A stretch of 64,000 nt of DNA, from the NCBI RefSeq assembly GCF_006539505.1, contig NZ_BJND01000024.1, forward strand, positions 124,001-188,000. Direction: 5' to 3'. Shown here one piece after another: positions 1 to 8,993 of this stretch. The DNA comes from Streptomyces spinoverrucosus (GTDB lineage Bacteria > Actinomycetota > Actinomycetes > Streptomycetales > Streptomycetaceae). The notes under the pieces were generated by a model that did not search any database, was not told the DNA's origin, and was given only the letters and a program-made list of their open reading frames with translations. Positions within the stretch are counted from its first letter, which is position 1, and every line of letters begins with the position of its first letter. The translations under genes were made by a program, and so were the position numbers.

Positions 1-301
1 TGAAGAAGCGCTGCCCGGAGCGGGGGTAGTGCGCGGTGATCGGGTGGGGCACCTGGTCGAGGTTGATGCGCTGGATGACTCCGGCGAGGCCCAGCGAGTG
101 GTCCCCGTGGAAGTGCGTGACGCAGATCCGGTCGATGTCGTGGGCGGCGACCCCGGCGCGCAGCATCTGGCGCTGGGTGCCCTCGCCGGGGTCGAAGAGG
201 ATGCCCTCGCCGTCCCAGCGCAGCAGGTAGCCGTTGTGGTTGCGGTGCCGGGTCGGGACCTGGCTGGCGGTGCCGAGGACCACCAATTCACGTACGGACA
301 C
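1..301 (-). CDS. rnz: Ribonuclease Z, N-terminal part (runs off the left edge)
   Basis: tRNA 3'-end processing endonuclease of the metallo-beta-lactamase fold, which removes the 3' trailer of pre-tRNAs. The visible ~100 residues begin at GTG with SVRELVVLGTASQVPTRHRN and contain a DPGEGTQ segment and the zinc motif THFHGDH, typical of RNase Z (ordinary MBL hydrolases have HxHxDH without this context). The 3' end lies outside the window. The start follows the HIT gene stop by six bases, so the two genes are probably co-transcribed. Confident family call; only the active-site half can be checked here. Confidence 0.9.
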   Translation of the reverse strand, partial: MSVRELVVLGTASQVPTRHRNHNGYLLRWDGEGILFDPGEGTQRQMLRAGVAAHDIDRICVTHFHGDHSLGLAGVIQRINLDQVPHPITAHYPRSGQRFF

Positions 302-307
302 GGTGAC

Positions 308-661
308 TTACCCGGGCGGCCATTCCATGCCGCGGCCGCCCAGGACGTGGGCGTGCGTGTGCCAGACGGTCTGGCCGGCGCCCGGGCCCTTGTTGAAGAC
401 GACGCGGTAGCTCTCCAGCTTGTCCTCGTCGGCGACCGCCTGGGTCTCGCGCAGCACGTCCGCGGCGATCTGAGGCGCGGCGGCGGCGAGGGCGGCGGCG
501 TCGGGGTAGTGCGCCTTGGGGATCACCAGGACGTGGGTGGGTGCCTGGGGGTTGATGTCCCGGAACGCGACGGTCGTGTCCGTCTCGCGGACGATCGTCG
601 CCGGGATGGTTCCGGCGACGATCTTGCAGAACAGGCAATCGTCCTGCGGCTCCCCTGCCAT
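308..661 (-). CDS. HIT-family nucleotide hydrolase/transferase
   Basis: A 117-residue histidine-triad protein of the HINT/Fhit-related branch, which cleaves phosphoramidate or dinucleoside phosphate bonds (AMP-N or AMP-P). The triad is H101-T-H103-A-H105 (HTHAHVLGG), and the N-terminal CLFCK (C9, C12) matches the zinc-binding CxxC of many bacterial HINT proteins. Length is normal for the family. A GGAGG ribosome site lies five bases before the ATG. It lies directly upstream of rnz. The exact substrate is not predictable. Confidence 0.92.
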   Translation of the reverse strand: MAGEPQDDCLFCKIVAGTIPATIVRETDTTVAFRDINPQAPTHVLVIPKAHYPDAAALAAAAPQIAADVLRETQAVADEDKLESYRVVFNKGPGAGQTVWHTHAHVLGGRGMEWPPG

Positions 662-730
662 GGTCCCTCCGGGGGGTTGAACGGGTGATCGCGTCTGGGG
701 GCATCGTATCGTCGCCGGGTGCGGGTCTTC

Positions 731-763
731 TGTGGCTGGTCGCGCAGTTCCCCGCGCCCCTTA
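731..763. repeat. Dispersed Streptomyces intergenic repeat (GGCTGGTCGCGC type)
   Basis: The stretch TGTGGCTGGTCGCGCAG followed by TTCCCCGCGCCCC is a short GC-rich motif that I recognise as recurring between genes in Streptomyces genomes. Its last bases supply the TAA stop of the tricorn gene on the minus strand. The core recurs in reverse orientation near 14920-14935 in another intergenic gap of this window. Function unknown; it may act in transcript ends. Confidence 0.55.
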
Positions 764-3700
764 GGTGGGCAAGCTGGGCGGGGTTTTCGCTTGATCGGTC
801 TCCAGCGCCTCCAACGCCAGTCTTATCGCCTCGTCCAGTTGGACGTCTCGGCCTGCCGCGTAGTCCTGCGGGCGTTGTACGACCTCCACGTCCGGGTCCA
901 CGCCGTGGTTCTCGACGCCCCAGCCGTAGCCCTCCAGCCAGAAGGCGTACTTCGGCTGGGTGACCAGGGTGCCGTCGATCAGGCGGTAGCGGCTGTCGAT
1001 GCCGATCACGCCGCCCCATGTGCGGACCCCGACCACCGGGCCCAGGCCGAGTGCCTTGATCGCCGCGTTGACGATGTCGCCGTCCGATCCGGAGAACTCG
1101 TTGGCGACGGCGACGACCGGACCGCGCGGCGCGTCCTGCGGGTAGCTGTACGGGCGCATTCCGCGCGGCACCGCCCAGCCGACGATCCGCCGGGCCAGCT
1201 TCTCCACCACCAGCTGGGAGGTGTGCCCGCCCCGGTTCTCCCGGAGGTCCACGACGAGCCCCTCCCGGCCCACCTCCACGCGCAGGTCCCGGTGGATCTG
1301 CGCCCAGCCGGGCGCCTGCATGTCCGGCACGTGGAGGTAGCCGAGGCGTCCGCCGGACCGCTCGTGCACATACGCCCGCCGGTCCGCGACCCACGCGTGG
1401 TAGCGCAGCGGCTCCTCGTCCGCGATGGGTACGACCACGGCGTGCCGTACCTCGCCCCCGCCGGACGGCGAGATGGTCAGCTCGACCGGCTTGTCCGCCG
1501 TACCGACGAGCAGCGGGCCCGGCCCGGTCACCGGGTCCACCGCCCGTCCGGCCACCGCCACGATCGCGTCCCCGGCGCGCACCGCCACGCCGGGGGCGGC
1601 CAGGGGTGAGCGGGCGTCGGGGTCGGAGGTCTCCGAGGGCAGGACGCGGTCGATGCGCCAACTGCCGTCCGGGTGCCGGGAGATGTCCGCTCCGAGCAGT
1701 CCCTGCCGGGCTCCGTTGCCGTGTCCGCCGCGCGGAATGACGTAGGCGTGCGAGGTGCCCAGTTCGCCCTGCACCTCCCACAGGAGGTCCACCAGGTCGT
1801 CGTGGGTGGCGACCCGGTCGAGGACCGGCCGGTAGCGGTCGAGGACGGCGTCCCAGTCGACGCCGTTCATGTCCGGGCGCCAGAAGTGGTCGCGCATGAT
1901 GCGGCCGGTCTCGTCGTACATCTGCCGCCACTCGGCCGACGGGTCGACCGTCTGGCGGACGCGGGTGAGGTCGACGGTGACGTTGGTGTCGCTGTCGTCG
2001 TCGGACGAGGCACGCCGATCGCTCGGTACGACCTTCAGCCGGTCGCTCGTCCAGAGCAGCACCCGCTTGCCGTCCCCGCTCACCTCGAAGTGGTCGGCGT
2101 CGGCCGCGAGGTGTTCCAGGCGCTGCTGGGCGAGGTCGTAGCGCTCCAGCTCGGTCTTGGGGTCGGGGTCGTCCGGGGTGGCCCGGGAGGAGCCGAGGAC
2201 GCCCTCGACGGGGTGCCGCAGCCACAGCACACCGTCCTTCGCGGCGCGCAGGTTGGAGTAGCGCCCGGCCTCGACGGGGAACGGCACGATCCGGTCGGCG
2301 AGCCCTTCGAGGTCGATCCGCGTGGCCGGCGTGCCCTCGCTGTCGGGGGTCTCGTCCTTGTCCGGCGTCTCGAAGGGACGGCCGTGCCGCTGCGGGCCGA
2401 AGGGGGACGGCGTGGTCGCGGCCAGCGTGATCAGGTGCGGTCGGTCGCCGACCACGAAGGCCAGGTCGAAGACGTGCTCGTCGTAGACGGGGTCGAAGGA
2501 GCGGTTGGACAGGAACGCCAGGTGCTTGCCGTCGGCGGTGAAGGCGGGGGCGTAGTCCTGGAAGCGCAGCGGGGTCGCCTCGGTGACCGACAGGTCGGTG
2601 GTGTTGGCGAGCTTCAGCTGGCACAGCGGGCGCGGGCCGGGGTGGGACCAGGCGAGCCAGGCGGAGTCGGGCGAGAAGACCAGCCCGCGCACGTCGCCGT
2701 GCTCGCTGCGGTCGACCTCGCGCACCTCGCCGGTCTCCCGTTCGACGAGCAGCAGCCGTCCGTCGTGCGAGGCGACGGCGGCGCGGCTGCCGTCGGGGGC
2801 CATGGCGAGCCCGAGGACCCGGCCGAGCCGGCCGGCGGCGAGCCGGCGCGGGATCGAGCCGGGCGTCAGGCCGGTGGCGGGCGCGAACTCCAGGGCGTCC
2901 TCGCCCTCGGCGTCCGTCACCCACACCACCCACTCCTCGCCCTCGGAGCGGAAGGTGCGGGGCAGCCGGGCGCGGACGCCGGGTTCGGCGGCCAGCGCGC
3001 GAGCCGGGCCGGAACGGTGGGTGACCCAGTGCACGCCGCCGCGTACGGCGACCGCGCTGCCGCGCGCGGTGTGGTCGGGGGACGCCGACCCGAACCAGCG
3101 GGAGGCGTTCACCGGGTACGGCTGCCGGTCGGTGCGCTGCCCGCCGAGCCGGATGTCGAGGCGGCGCGGCTCGGCCCCGTCGAGGTCGTCCAGCAGCCAC
3201 AGTTCACCGACGGAGGAGTACACGACACGGGTGCCGTCGCTCGCCGCGTGCCGGGCGTAGAAGCCGTCGAGGGGAGTGTGCCGCCGCAGGTCGGAGCCGT
3301 CGGCGAGGGAGGAGTACAGCGCGCCGGTGCCCTCGTGGTCGGACAGGAAGGCGATCCGGTCGCCCACCCAGGCCGGGTGCTCGATGTTCCCGTCGAGGTC
3401 CGCGTGCAGGCGTACGAACTCGCCGTTGTCGTCGCGGTCGATCCACAGCTTGCCCGCCGTGCCGCCCCGGTACCGCTTCCAGGCTGCCGCCTCGCGGCCC
3501 ATCGTCGCGGACAGCAGCACGGTGTGCGGGCCGTAGGCGACGCCGCCGACGGGGCCGTACGGCAGCCTGGTCGGGGGTCCGCCGTCGAGTGGGACGGCGT
3601 GCGCCCAGGTGCGGCGGAGGGTGGCCTGGCCGTGGGTGGTGAGGGCGAGGACCTGCCCGTCGGGGGTCCAGCCGCGTACCCGGGTCGTCCAACTGCCCCA

Positions 3701-3961
3701 GTAGGTCAGGCGCTTGGCGGGACCGCCGTCAACGGGCGCGATGTGCACCTCGGGGGCGCCGTCGCGGGTGGAGGTCCAGGCGACGGTCGTACCGTCGGGC
3801 GAGATGCGCGGCTGGGTCACCGGCACGTTGTCGGCGCTGACCCGCCAGGCGCGCCCGCCGTCGAGGGGCGCGAGCCAGACGTCGTCCTCGGCGGTGAAGG
3901 CCACCAACTCGCCCTGGACATGCGGAAACCGGAGATACGCGGGCACTGCGGACTGTGTCAC
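761..3961 (-). CDS. Tricorn protease homologue (S41 family)
   Basis: Large self-compartmentalising peptidase, 1066 residues, that in archaea degrades proteasome products to small peptides. Order of parts: two N-terminal beta-propellers with PD40/WD-like repeats (about 1-330 and 340-660), a core with a PDZ domain, and an S41 catalytic domain. Catalytic candidates by comparison with the Thermoplasma enzyme are Ser-His in GTSHAYV near residue 737, the nucleophile Ser in FSGSDGD near 957, and Glu in GVENHGVDP near 1016. All are present, so the enzyme looks active. No signal peptide, so cytosolic. The promoter faces the divergent gene at 4145. Confidence 0.93.
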   Translation of the reverse strand: MTQSAVPAYLRFPHVQGELVAFTAEDDVWLAPLDGGRAWRVSADNVPVTQPRISPDGTTVAWTSTRDGAPEVHIAPVDGGPAKRLTYWGSWTTRVRGWTPDGQVLALTTHGQATLRRTWAHAVPLDGGPPTRLPYGPVGGVAYGPHTVLLSATMGREAAAWKRYRGGTAGKLWIDRDDNGEFVRLHADLDGNIEHPAWVGDRIAFLSDHEGTGALYSSLADGSDLRRHTPLDGFYARHAASDGTRVVYSSVGELWLLDDLDGAEPRRLDIRLGGQRTDRQPYPVNASRWFGSASPDHTARGSAVAVRGGVHWVTHRSGPARALAAEPGVRARLPRTFRSEGEEWVVWVTDAEGEDALEFAPATGLTPGSIPRRLAAGRLGRVLGLAMAPDGSRAAVASHDGRLLLVERETGEVREVDRSEHGDVRGLVFSPDSAWLAWSHPGPRPLCQLKLANTTDLSVTEATPLRFQDYAPAFTADGKHLAFLSNRSFDPVYDEHVFDLAFVVGDRPHLITLAATTPSPFGPQRHGRPFETPDKDETPDSEGTPATRIDLEGLADRIVPFPVEAGRYSNLRAAKDGVLWLRHPVEGVLGSSRATPDDPDPKTELERYDLAQQRLEHLAADADHFEVSGDGKRVLLWTSDRLKVVPSDRRASSDDDSDTNVTVDLTRVRQTVDPSAEWRQMYDETGRIMRDHFWRPDMNGVDWDAVLDRYRPVLDRVATHDDLVDLLWEVQGELGTSHAYVIPRGGHGNGARQGLLGADISRHPDGSWRIDRVLPSETSDPDARSPLAAPGVAVRAGDAIVAVAGRAVDPVTGPGPLLVGTADKPVELTISPSGGGEVRHAVVVPIADEEPLRYHAWVADRRAYVHERSGGRLGYLHVPDMQAPGWAQIHRDLRVEVGREGLVVDLRENRGGHTSQLVVEKLARRIVGWAVPRGMRPYSYPQDAPRGPVVAVANEFSGSDGDIVNAAIKALGLGPVVGVRTWGGVIGIDSRYRLIDGTLVTQPKYAFWLEGYGWGVENHGVDPDVEVVQRPQDYAAGRDVQLDEAIRLALEALETDQAKTPPSLPT

Positions 3962-4131
3962 CAGCTCACCCTACGCAGGCCAGGGGCCCGCGCACAGGGC
4001 TTTGGATCACTTGCCGCACCTGCTATTTGCCTTCCGGCCAGCACTCATGGCCCCCGGCTCGCAGGCCACCAGCCCGCCCACGCCACTCGGTACTCTCAAA
4101 AAATCCCGCGCCGAAGCGGTGCGCTTCGTCC

Positions 4132-4137
4132 TAGTGT
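4132..4137 (+). promoter_or_regulatory. -10 box of a probable leaderless promoter
   Basis: TAGTGT lies seven bases before the ATG at 4145. This spacing puts the transcription start on or next to the A of the start codon. No Shine-Dalgarno is usable. The -35 region is weak. Confidence 0.4.
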
Positions 4138-4144
4138 TGGGGAA

Positions 4145-4540
4145 ATGCGCACCGACCGCAGGCTTCGGACACTCGTCGTCGACGACCGCACCACCTACCT
4201 CTGGTCCCTCCGCCACACTCACCGGCACGGCGAGCCCTGCCGTGAGGTGCTGAACCTGTACCGCGACCGGATGGCGACGCGGATCGTCTTCGAGGCCGGT
4301 GAGGGGCGGTACGTCGCCGACGGCTACTGGTACTCCGGCTGCGTGACCGACGGCCACGGCAACCTGCTCAACCTGCGCGAGTCCGGCGTCGTACGCGCGC
4401 TCGTCGACGAGGCGACCCGGCGTGGACTGCTGCCGGGGGCGGGTGAGGTGGACGGCTGGGAGCTGTTCCCGGCGGTCGTGGTCAGGCGCGCAGCAGCAGC
4501 CACTCCTGCAGTTCCACCAGGTTGCCCTCCGGGTCCTTGA
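4145..4540 (+). CDS. Conserved hypothetical protein
   Basis: A 131-residue protein that I do not recognise. It starts MRTDRRLRTLVVDDRTT and is rich in aromatic residues and charged pairs, with one WYSGC segment near the middle and a Pro/Ala-rich tail. There is no signal peptide, membrane segment or clear catalytic motif. The start codon follows a TAGTGT box by seven bases, suggesting a leaderless mRNA. The last 59 bases overlap the 3' end of the convergent VOC gene. The tail PAVPPGCPPGP comes from that overlap, so the C-terminus may be a recent extension after loss of an earlier stop. Confidence 0.65.
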   Translation: MRTDRRLRTLVVDDRTTYLWSLRHTHRHGEPCREVLNLYRDRMATRIVFEAGEGRYVADGYWYSGCVTDGHGNLLNLRESGVVRALVDEATRRGLLPGAGEVDGWELFPAVVVRRAAAATPAVPPGCPPGP

Positions 4541-4874
4541 GGTGGGCGACGCGTATGCGGTCCGTCATGGGGGCCGGGCCGTGCAGGAGGACCGCGCCGC
4601 GCTGCGTGATGCGTTCGCAGTAGGTGTCCAGGTCGTCCACGCGCAGGACGACCAGGGAGCGGTGGCCCGTCGCGGTGTCGTGCAGTTCGCCGAGCAGTTC
4701 GGCCATCGTCGAGCGGTCCTGGAGCGCGATGCCCGCCGAGCCCGTCGTGGGGCTGAACTTCTCGTACGGGCCCTGCGTGGCGCCGGACTGCGGCTTGAGG
4801 CCGAGGACGTCGGCGTAGAAGCGGTAGCAGGCGGCGAAGTCGCTGACCAGGAGCCTGACTTGGGCGAGTTCCAT
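4482..4874 (-). CDS. VOC-superfamily protein (glyoxalase/bleomycin-resistance fold)
   Basis: A 130-residue vicinal-oxygen-chelate protein made of two beta-alpha-beta-beta-beta units. It begins MELAQVRLLVSDFAACYRFY, the usual first VOC strand and helix, and ends with DPEGNLVELQEW, the conserved metal-ligand strand (the Glu of VELQE). Such proteins act as dioxygenases, isomerases or binding proteins for small toxic molecules; sequence alone does not tell which. It lies 20 bases downstream of rsmE on the same strand and probably shares its transcript. Confidence 0.85.
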   Translation of the reverse strand: MELAQVRLLVSDFAACYRFYADVLGLKPQSGATQGPYEKFSPTTGSAGIALQDRSTMAELLGELHDTATGHRSLVVLRVDDLDTYCERITQRGAVLLHGPAPMTDRIRVAHLKDPEGNLVELQEWLLLRA

Positions 4875-4894
4875 GACGTCCTCCGGCACGGGGA

Positions 4895-5635
4895 TCAGGA
4901 CCAGCGTCCGGTACGGCCGAGCAGCAGGGCCGCCGCCGCGGTACCGGCCGTCGAGGTGCGCAACACGGTCGGCCCGAGCCGGTAGGCCCGCGCCCCGGCG
5001 TCCGTGAACAGCGCCAACTCCTCGGGAGAGACGCCGCCTTCGGGGCCGACGACCAGCACGATCTCGCCCTCGGTGGGCAGTTCGGCCGCGGCCAGCGGCT
5101 CCTCGCCGCTCTCGTGCAGTACGGCGGCGAAGTCGGCCCCGGCGAGCAGCGCGGCGACCTGCTTGCTCGTCGCCGCGTCCGCGACCTCGGGGAAGCGCAC
5201 GCGCCGGGACTGCTTGCCGGCCTCGCGGGCGGTGGCCCGCCACTTGGCGAGGGCCTTGGTGCCGCGCTCGCCCTTCCACTGCGTGATGCAGCGGGCCGCC
5301 GCCCACGGCACGATCGTGTCGACCCCGACCTCGGTCATGGTCTCCACGGCCAGCTCGCCCCGGTCGCCCTTGGGCAGCGCCTGGACGACCGTGATGCGCG
5401 GTTCCGGCACCGGCTCCTCGGCCACCGAGTCCATGTGGACGATCAGCCGGTCCTTGCCCTCGGTGCCGACGACCACGCACTCCGCCCAGCGCCCGGCCCC
5501 GTCGGTGAGGACCACGTCCTCACCGGGCCGCAGCCGCTTCACGGAGACCGCGTGCCGCCCCTCGGGCCCGTCCAGGACGTACCGTCCGGCGTCGCCCGCG
5601 TCGAAGTGCTCGACGACGAACACCGGCGCGGTCAT
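4895..5635 (-). CDS. rsmE: 16S rRNA m3U1498 methyltransferase RsmE
   Basis: SPOUT-class methyltransferase that methylates U1498 of 16S rRNA in the assembled 30S subunit. It has 246 residues, a normal length. The N-terminal PUA-like part (HFDAGDAGRYVLDGPEGRHA) is followed by the trefoil-knot SAM site with VVGPEGG near residue 195 and LGPTVLRTSTAG near 220, both signatures of RsmE. Its ATG overlaps the stop of the upstream nitronate monooxygenase gene by four bases (ATGA), so translation is coupled. In many bacteria rsmE follows dnaJ, as it nearly does here. Confidence 0.95.
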   Translation of the reverse strand: MTAPVFVVEHFDAGDAGRYVLDGPEGRHAVSVKRLRPGEDVVLTDGAGRWAECVVVGTEGKDRLIVHMDSVAEEPVPEPRITVVQALPKGDRGELAVETMTEVGVDTIVPWAAARCITQWKGERGTKALAKWRATAREAGKQSRRVRFPEVADAATSKQVAALLAGADFAAVLHESGEEPLAAAELPTEGEIVLVVGPEGGVSPEELALFTDAGARAYRLGPTVLRTSTAGTAAAALLLGRTGRWS

Positions 5636-6708
5636 CCGGCACCGCCCCGGGAGGACAACGCTGTCCTGGCCGCCTCCAGCTCGCCCGCGAGCACCTCCAC
5701 CAGCTGCCCGGCGGGCAGCTCACGCGCCATCCGGTGCCCCTGCCCCGCCCACAGCGCCATGCCCTGCGCGTCGCCCGCCTTCGCGGCGGCCTTGCGGATC
5801 GGGGAGGTGAGGTGGTGGATCTCGGGGTAGGCGGCGGGGGCGTACGGGCCGTGCTCGCGCATGAAACGGTTGACCAGGCCACGGGCCGGGCGGCCGGAGA
5901 AGGCGCGGGTCAGTTCCGTACGGACGAAGAGCGGGTTGGTCAGGGCCTGCTTGTGCACGGCGTTGGCGCCGGACTCGGGCGTGGCGAGGAACGCCGTGCC
6001 GAGCTGCGCCGCGCTCGCGCCGGCCGCGAGGGCGGCGGCGATCTGGCTGCCGCGCATGATGCCGCCGGCGGCGACCAGCGGCAGGCCGACCGCCTCGCGG
6101 ATCTGGCCCAGCAGGGAGAGCAGCCCGATGGCCGAGCCGTCGTTCTCGGGGATGTCCCGGTGGGTGCCCTGGTGACCGCCTGCCTCCACGCCCTGCACGA
6201 TCACACCGTCCGCGCCCGCCCGCTCGACGGCTCGGGCCTCGTCGGGGGTGGTGGCGGTGACCAGGGTGAGGGTTCCGGCCCGGCGGAGCGCGTCGAGGAC
6301 GTCACGGGTCGGGACGCCGAAGTGGAACGAGACCACCGGCACCGGGTTGTCCAGCAGCACCGCGAGCTTGGCGTCGTAGCCGTCGTCTCGGCCGCTGTCG
6401 GGGTCGCCGAGCTCGCTCTCGTACCAGGCGGCCTCGCCGGCCAGCTGCTGGGCGTAGACGTCGACGGCGGCGGGCTCGGCATACTCGGGCTGCGGCATGA
6501 ACAGGTTCACGCCGAAGGGGCGGCCGGTCAGCCCCCGCAACTGCTTGATCTCCTGGTACATGCCGTCGGCCGTCTTGTAACCGGCCGCGAGGAATCCGAG
6601 CCCACCGGCCTCGGACACGGCCGCGGCCAGCCGAGGCACGGAGACGCCGCCCGCCATGGGGGCCTGCACGATCGGAAGCGGAAAGAGATCGGTCAGTGCG
6701 GAGGACAT
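5632..6708 (-). CDS. Nitronate monooxygenase (2-nitropropane dioxygenase type)
   Basis: FMN-dependent TIM-barrel enzyme that oxidises alkyl nitronates such as propionate-3-nitronate. It has 358 residues. It begins with PLPIVQAPMAGG, the usual first strand, and contains GVIVQGVEAGGHQGTH (FMN phosphate site and the catalytic His of this class) and GGIMRGSQIAAALAAGA. It sits between dnaJ and rsmE, an arrangement common in Streptomyces, and overlaps rsmE by four bases. Substrate specificity is inferred from the family only. Confidence 0.9.
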   Translation of the reverse strand: MSSALTDLFPLPIVQAPMAGGVSVPRLAAAVSEAGGLGFLAAGYKTADGMYQEIKQLRGLTGRPFGVNLFMPQPEYAEPAAVDVYAQQLAGEAAWYESELGDPDSGRDDGYDAKLAVLLDNPVPVVSFHFGVPTRDVLDALRRAGTLTLVTATTPDEARAVERAGADGVIVQGVEAGGHQGTHRDIPENDGSAIGLLSLLGQIREAVGLPLVAAGGIMRGSQIAAALAAGASAAQLGTAFLATPESGANAVHKQALTNPLFVRTELTRAFSGRPARGLVNRFMREHGPYAPAAYPEIHHLTSPIRKAAAKAGDAQGMALWAGQGHRMARELPAGQLVEVLAGELEAARTALSSRGGAG

Positions 6709-6797
6709 GACGGCATGTTGTCACGTCCTCCGAACAAGTCCGAATCCGGCCTGACGTCTGGCATAGACCACAGGCATGCCAGGGCTCTTGGCGGCAC

Positions 6798-7937
6798 TCA
6801 GCGCCCGTTGAAGGCGTCCTTCAGCCGCGAGAACAGCCCCTGCTGCCCCGGCTGGAACTGCCCCTGCGGTCGTTCCTCGCCGCGCAGCTTGGCCAGCTCC
6901 CTCAGGAGGCGCTCCTGCTCGACGTCCAGCTTGGTCGGGGTCTGGACCTCGACGTGGACGACGAGGTCGCCGCGGCCGCCGCCGCGCAGGTGTGTGACAC
7001 CCCGGCCGTGCAGCGGGATCGACTGGCCCGACTGGGTGCCCGGGCGGATGTCGACCTCCTCCAGGCCGTCCAGCGTCTCCAGCGGCACCTTCGTGCCGAG
7101 AGCCGCCGCCGTCATCGGGATCGTGACCGTGCAGTGCAGGTCGTCGCCGCGCCGCTGGAAGGTCGGGTGCGGGAGTTCGTGGATCTCGACGTACAGGTCG
7201 CCCGCCGGACCGCCACCGGGCCCGACCTCGCCCTCACCGGCGAGCTGGATGCGGGTGCCGTTGTCGACACCCGCCGGGATCTTCACCGTCAGCGTGCGGC
7301 GCGACCGTACGCGGCCGTCGCCCGCGCACTCCGGGCACGGGTTCGGCACGACGGTGCCGAAGCCCTGGCACTGCGGGCAGGGGCGCGAGGTCATGACCTG
7401 GCCCAGGAAGGACCGCGTGACCTGCGAGACCTCACCACGACCCCGGCACATGTCACAGGTCTGCGCCGAGGTCCCCGGCGCCGCGCCCTCGCCGCTGCAC
7501 GTGGAGCAGACGATGGCCGTGTCGACCTGGATGTCCTTCGTCGTGCCGAAGGCCGCCTCGTCGAGCTCGACCTCGATCCGGATCATCGCGTCCTGGCCCC
7601 GGCGGGTGCGCGAGCGCGGCCCGCGCTGCGACGCCGTACCGAAGAACGCGTCCATGATGTCCGAGAAGTTCCCGAAGCCACCCGCGCCGAAGCCGCCCGC
7701 ACCGGCGCCGGCCCCGGCCTGCGACAGCGGGTCGCCGCCGAGGTCGTAGACCTGCTTCTTCTGCGGGTCGGAGAGCACCTCGTAAGCGGCGTTGATCTCC
7801 TTGAACCGCTCCTGGGTCTTCGGATCGGGGTTGACGTCCGGGTGCAGCTCGCGTGCGAGCCGCCGGAAGGCCTTCTTGATCTCTTCCTGCGACGCGTCGC
7901 GGCGCACGCCGAGAACGGCGTAGTAGTCCGTGGCCAC
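6798..7937 (-). CDS. dnaJ2: Chaperone DnaJ (second DnaJ, linked to hrcA)
   Basis: Hsp40 co-chaperone that stimulates DnaK ATPase. It has 379 residues: J domain 1-70 with the HPD motif at H32-P33-D34, a Gly-rich linker (GAGAGAGGFGAGGFG), four CxxCxGxG-type zinc repeats at about 140-210 (CSTCSGEG, CDMCRGRG, CPQCQGFG, CPECAGDG), and a C-terminal substrate-binding domain. GTG start; the hrcA stop TAA is immediately followed by this GTG, so the two are translated together. It is expected to be heat-induced through the CIRCE site ahead of hrcA. Confidence 0.96.
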   Translation of the reverse strand: MATDYYAVLGVRRDASQEEIKKAFRRLARELHPDVNPDPKTQERFKEINAAYEVLSDPQKKQVYDLGGDPLSQAGAGAGAGGFGAGGFGNFSDIMDAFFGTASQRGPRSRTRRGQDAMIRIEVELDEAAFGTTKDIQVDTAIVCSTCSGEGAAPGTSAQTCDMCRGRGEVSQVTRSFLGQVMTSRPCPQCQGFGTVVPNPCPECAGDGRVRSRRTLTVKIPAGVDNGTRIQLAGEGEVGPGGGPAGDLYVEIHELPHPTFQRRGDDLHCTVTIPMTAAALGTKVPLETLDGLEEVDIRPGTQSGQSIPLHGRGVTHLRGGGRGDLVVHVEVQTPTKLDVEQERLLRELAKLRGEERPQGQFQPGQQGLFSRLKDAFNGR

Positions 7938-8954
7938 TTACGACTCCGCCAGGATCTGTCCGACGTACCGTGCCACTGCGCGTACCGCTCCCATCGTTCC
8001 CGGGTAATCCATGCGGGTCGGTCCGACCACGCCGAGCTTGGCGACTGCCTCGCCGCCCGAACCGTAGCCCACCGACACCACCGACGTGGAGTTGAGTCCC
8101 TCATGGGCGTTCTCGTGCCCGATGCGCACGGTCATGCCCGAATCCTTCGCCTCGCCAAGCAACTTGAGGAGCACGACCTGCTCCTCCAGTGCCTCCAGCA
8201 CCGGCCGGATGGTGAGGGGGAAGTCATGTGCGAAGCGGGTGAGATTGGCCGTACCGCCGATCACCAGCCGCTCCTCCGTCTCTTCGACGAGCGTCTCCAG
8301 AAGGGTGGAGAGCACCGTCTGGACCGTGCCGCGGTCCTCCGCCTCGAAGGCCTCCGGCAGATCCTGCACCAACTGCGGCACATCCGTGAAGCGGCGGCCC
8401 GCGACCCGGCTGTTCAGCCGCGCCCGCAGATCCGCCAGCGACGACTCGCCGAACGGCGCCGGGCAGTCGACCATCCGCTGCTCCACCCGCCCGGTGTCCG
8501 TGATCAGCACCAGCATCACGCGCGCGGGTGCCAGCGACAGCAGCTCCACGTGTCGCACGGTGGACCGGGTCAGCGACGGGTACTGCACGACGGCGACCTG
8601 CCGCGTCAGCTGCGCCAGCAGCCGTACCGTCCGGGTCACCACGTCGTCCAGGTCGACGGCGCCGTCGAGGAAGTTCTGGATCGCGCGCCGCTCCGGCGCG
8701 GTCAGCGGCTTGACCTCGGCCAGCTTGTCGACGAACAGCCGGTAGCCCTTGTCCGTCGGGATGCGCCCGGCGCTGGTGTGCGGCTGGGCGATGTACCCCT
8801 CGTCCTCCAGGGCCGCCATGTCGTTGCGGACGGTCGCCGGGGAGACGCCGAGGCTGTGCCGCTCGGTGAGCGCCTTGGAACCGACCGGCTCCTCGGTACC
8901 GACGTAGTCCTGGACGATCGCGCGCAGCACCTGGAGCCTTCGTTCACTGAGCAT
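7938..8954 (-). CDS. hrcA: Heat-inducible transcription repressor HrcA
   Basis: Repressor of class I heat-shock genes, 338 residues, with an N-terminal winged helix (ERRLQVLRAIVQDYVGTEEP, then SPATVRNDMAALEDEGYI) and a GAF-like C-terminal dimerisation domain. ATG preceded by GGAGGT eight bases upstream. A perfect CIRCE operator lies at 8994-9020, 40 bases before the start, so the hrcA-dnaJ operon is autoregulated. HrcA activity depends on GroEL in other bacteria (family knowledge). Confidence 0.97.
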   Translation of the reverse strand: MLSERRLQVLRAIVQDYVGTEEPVGSKALTERHSLGVSPATVRNDMAALEDEGYIAQPHTSAGRIPTDKGYRLFVDKLAEVKPLTAPERRAIQNFLDGAVDLDDVVTRTVRLLAQLTRQVAVVQYPSLTRSTVRHVELLSLAPARVMLVLITDTGRVEQRMVDCPAPFGESSLADLRARLNSRVAGRRFTDVPQLVQDLPEAFEAEDRGTVQTVLSTLLETLVEETEERLVIGGTANLTRFAHDFPLTIRPVLEALEEQVVLLKLLGEAKDSGMTVRIGHENAHEGLNSTSVVSVGYGSGGEAVAKLGVVGPTRMDYPGTMGAVRAVARYVGQILAES

Positions 8955-8993
8955 CCGCGCACACCTCCAGTACTCGTCCCCTTGGCGCTCCCC

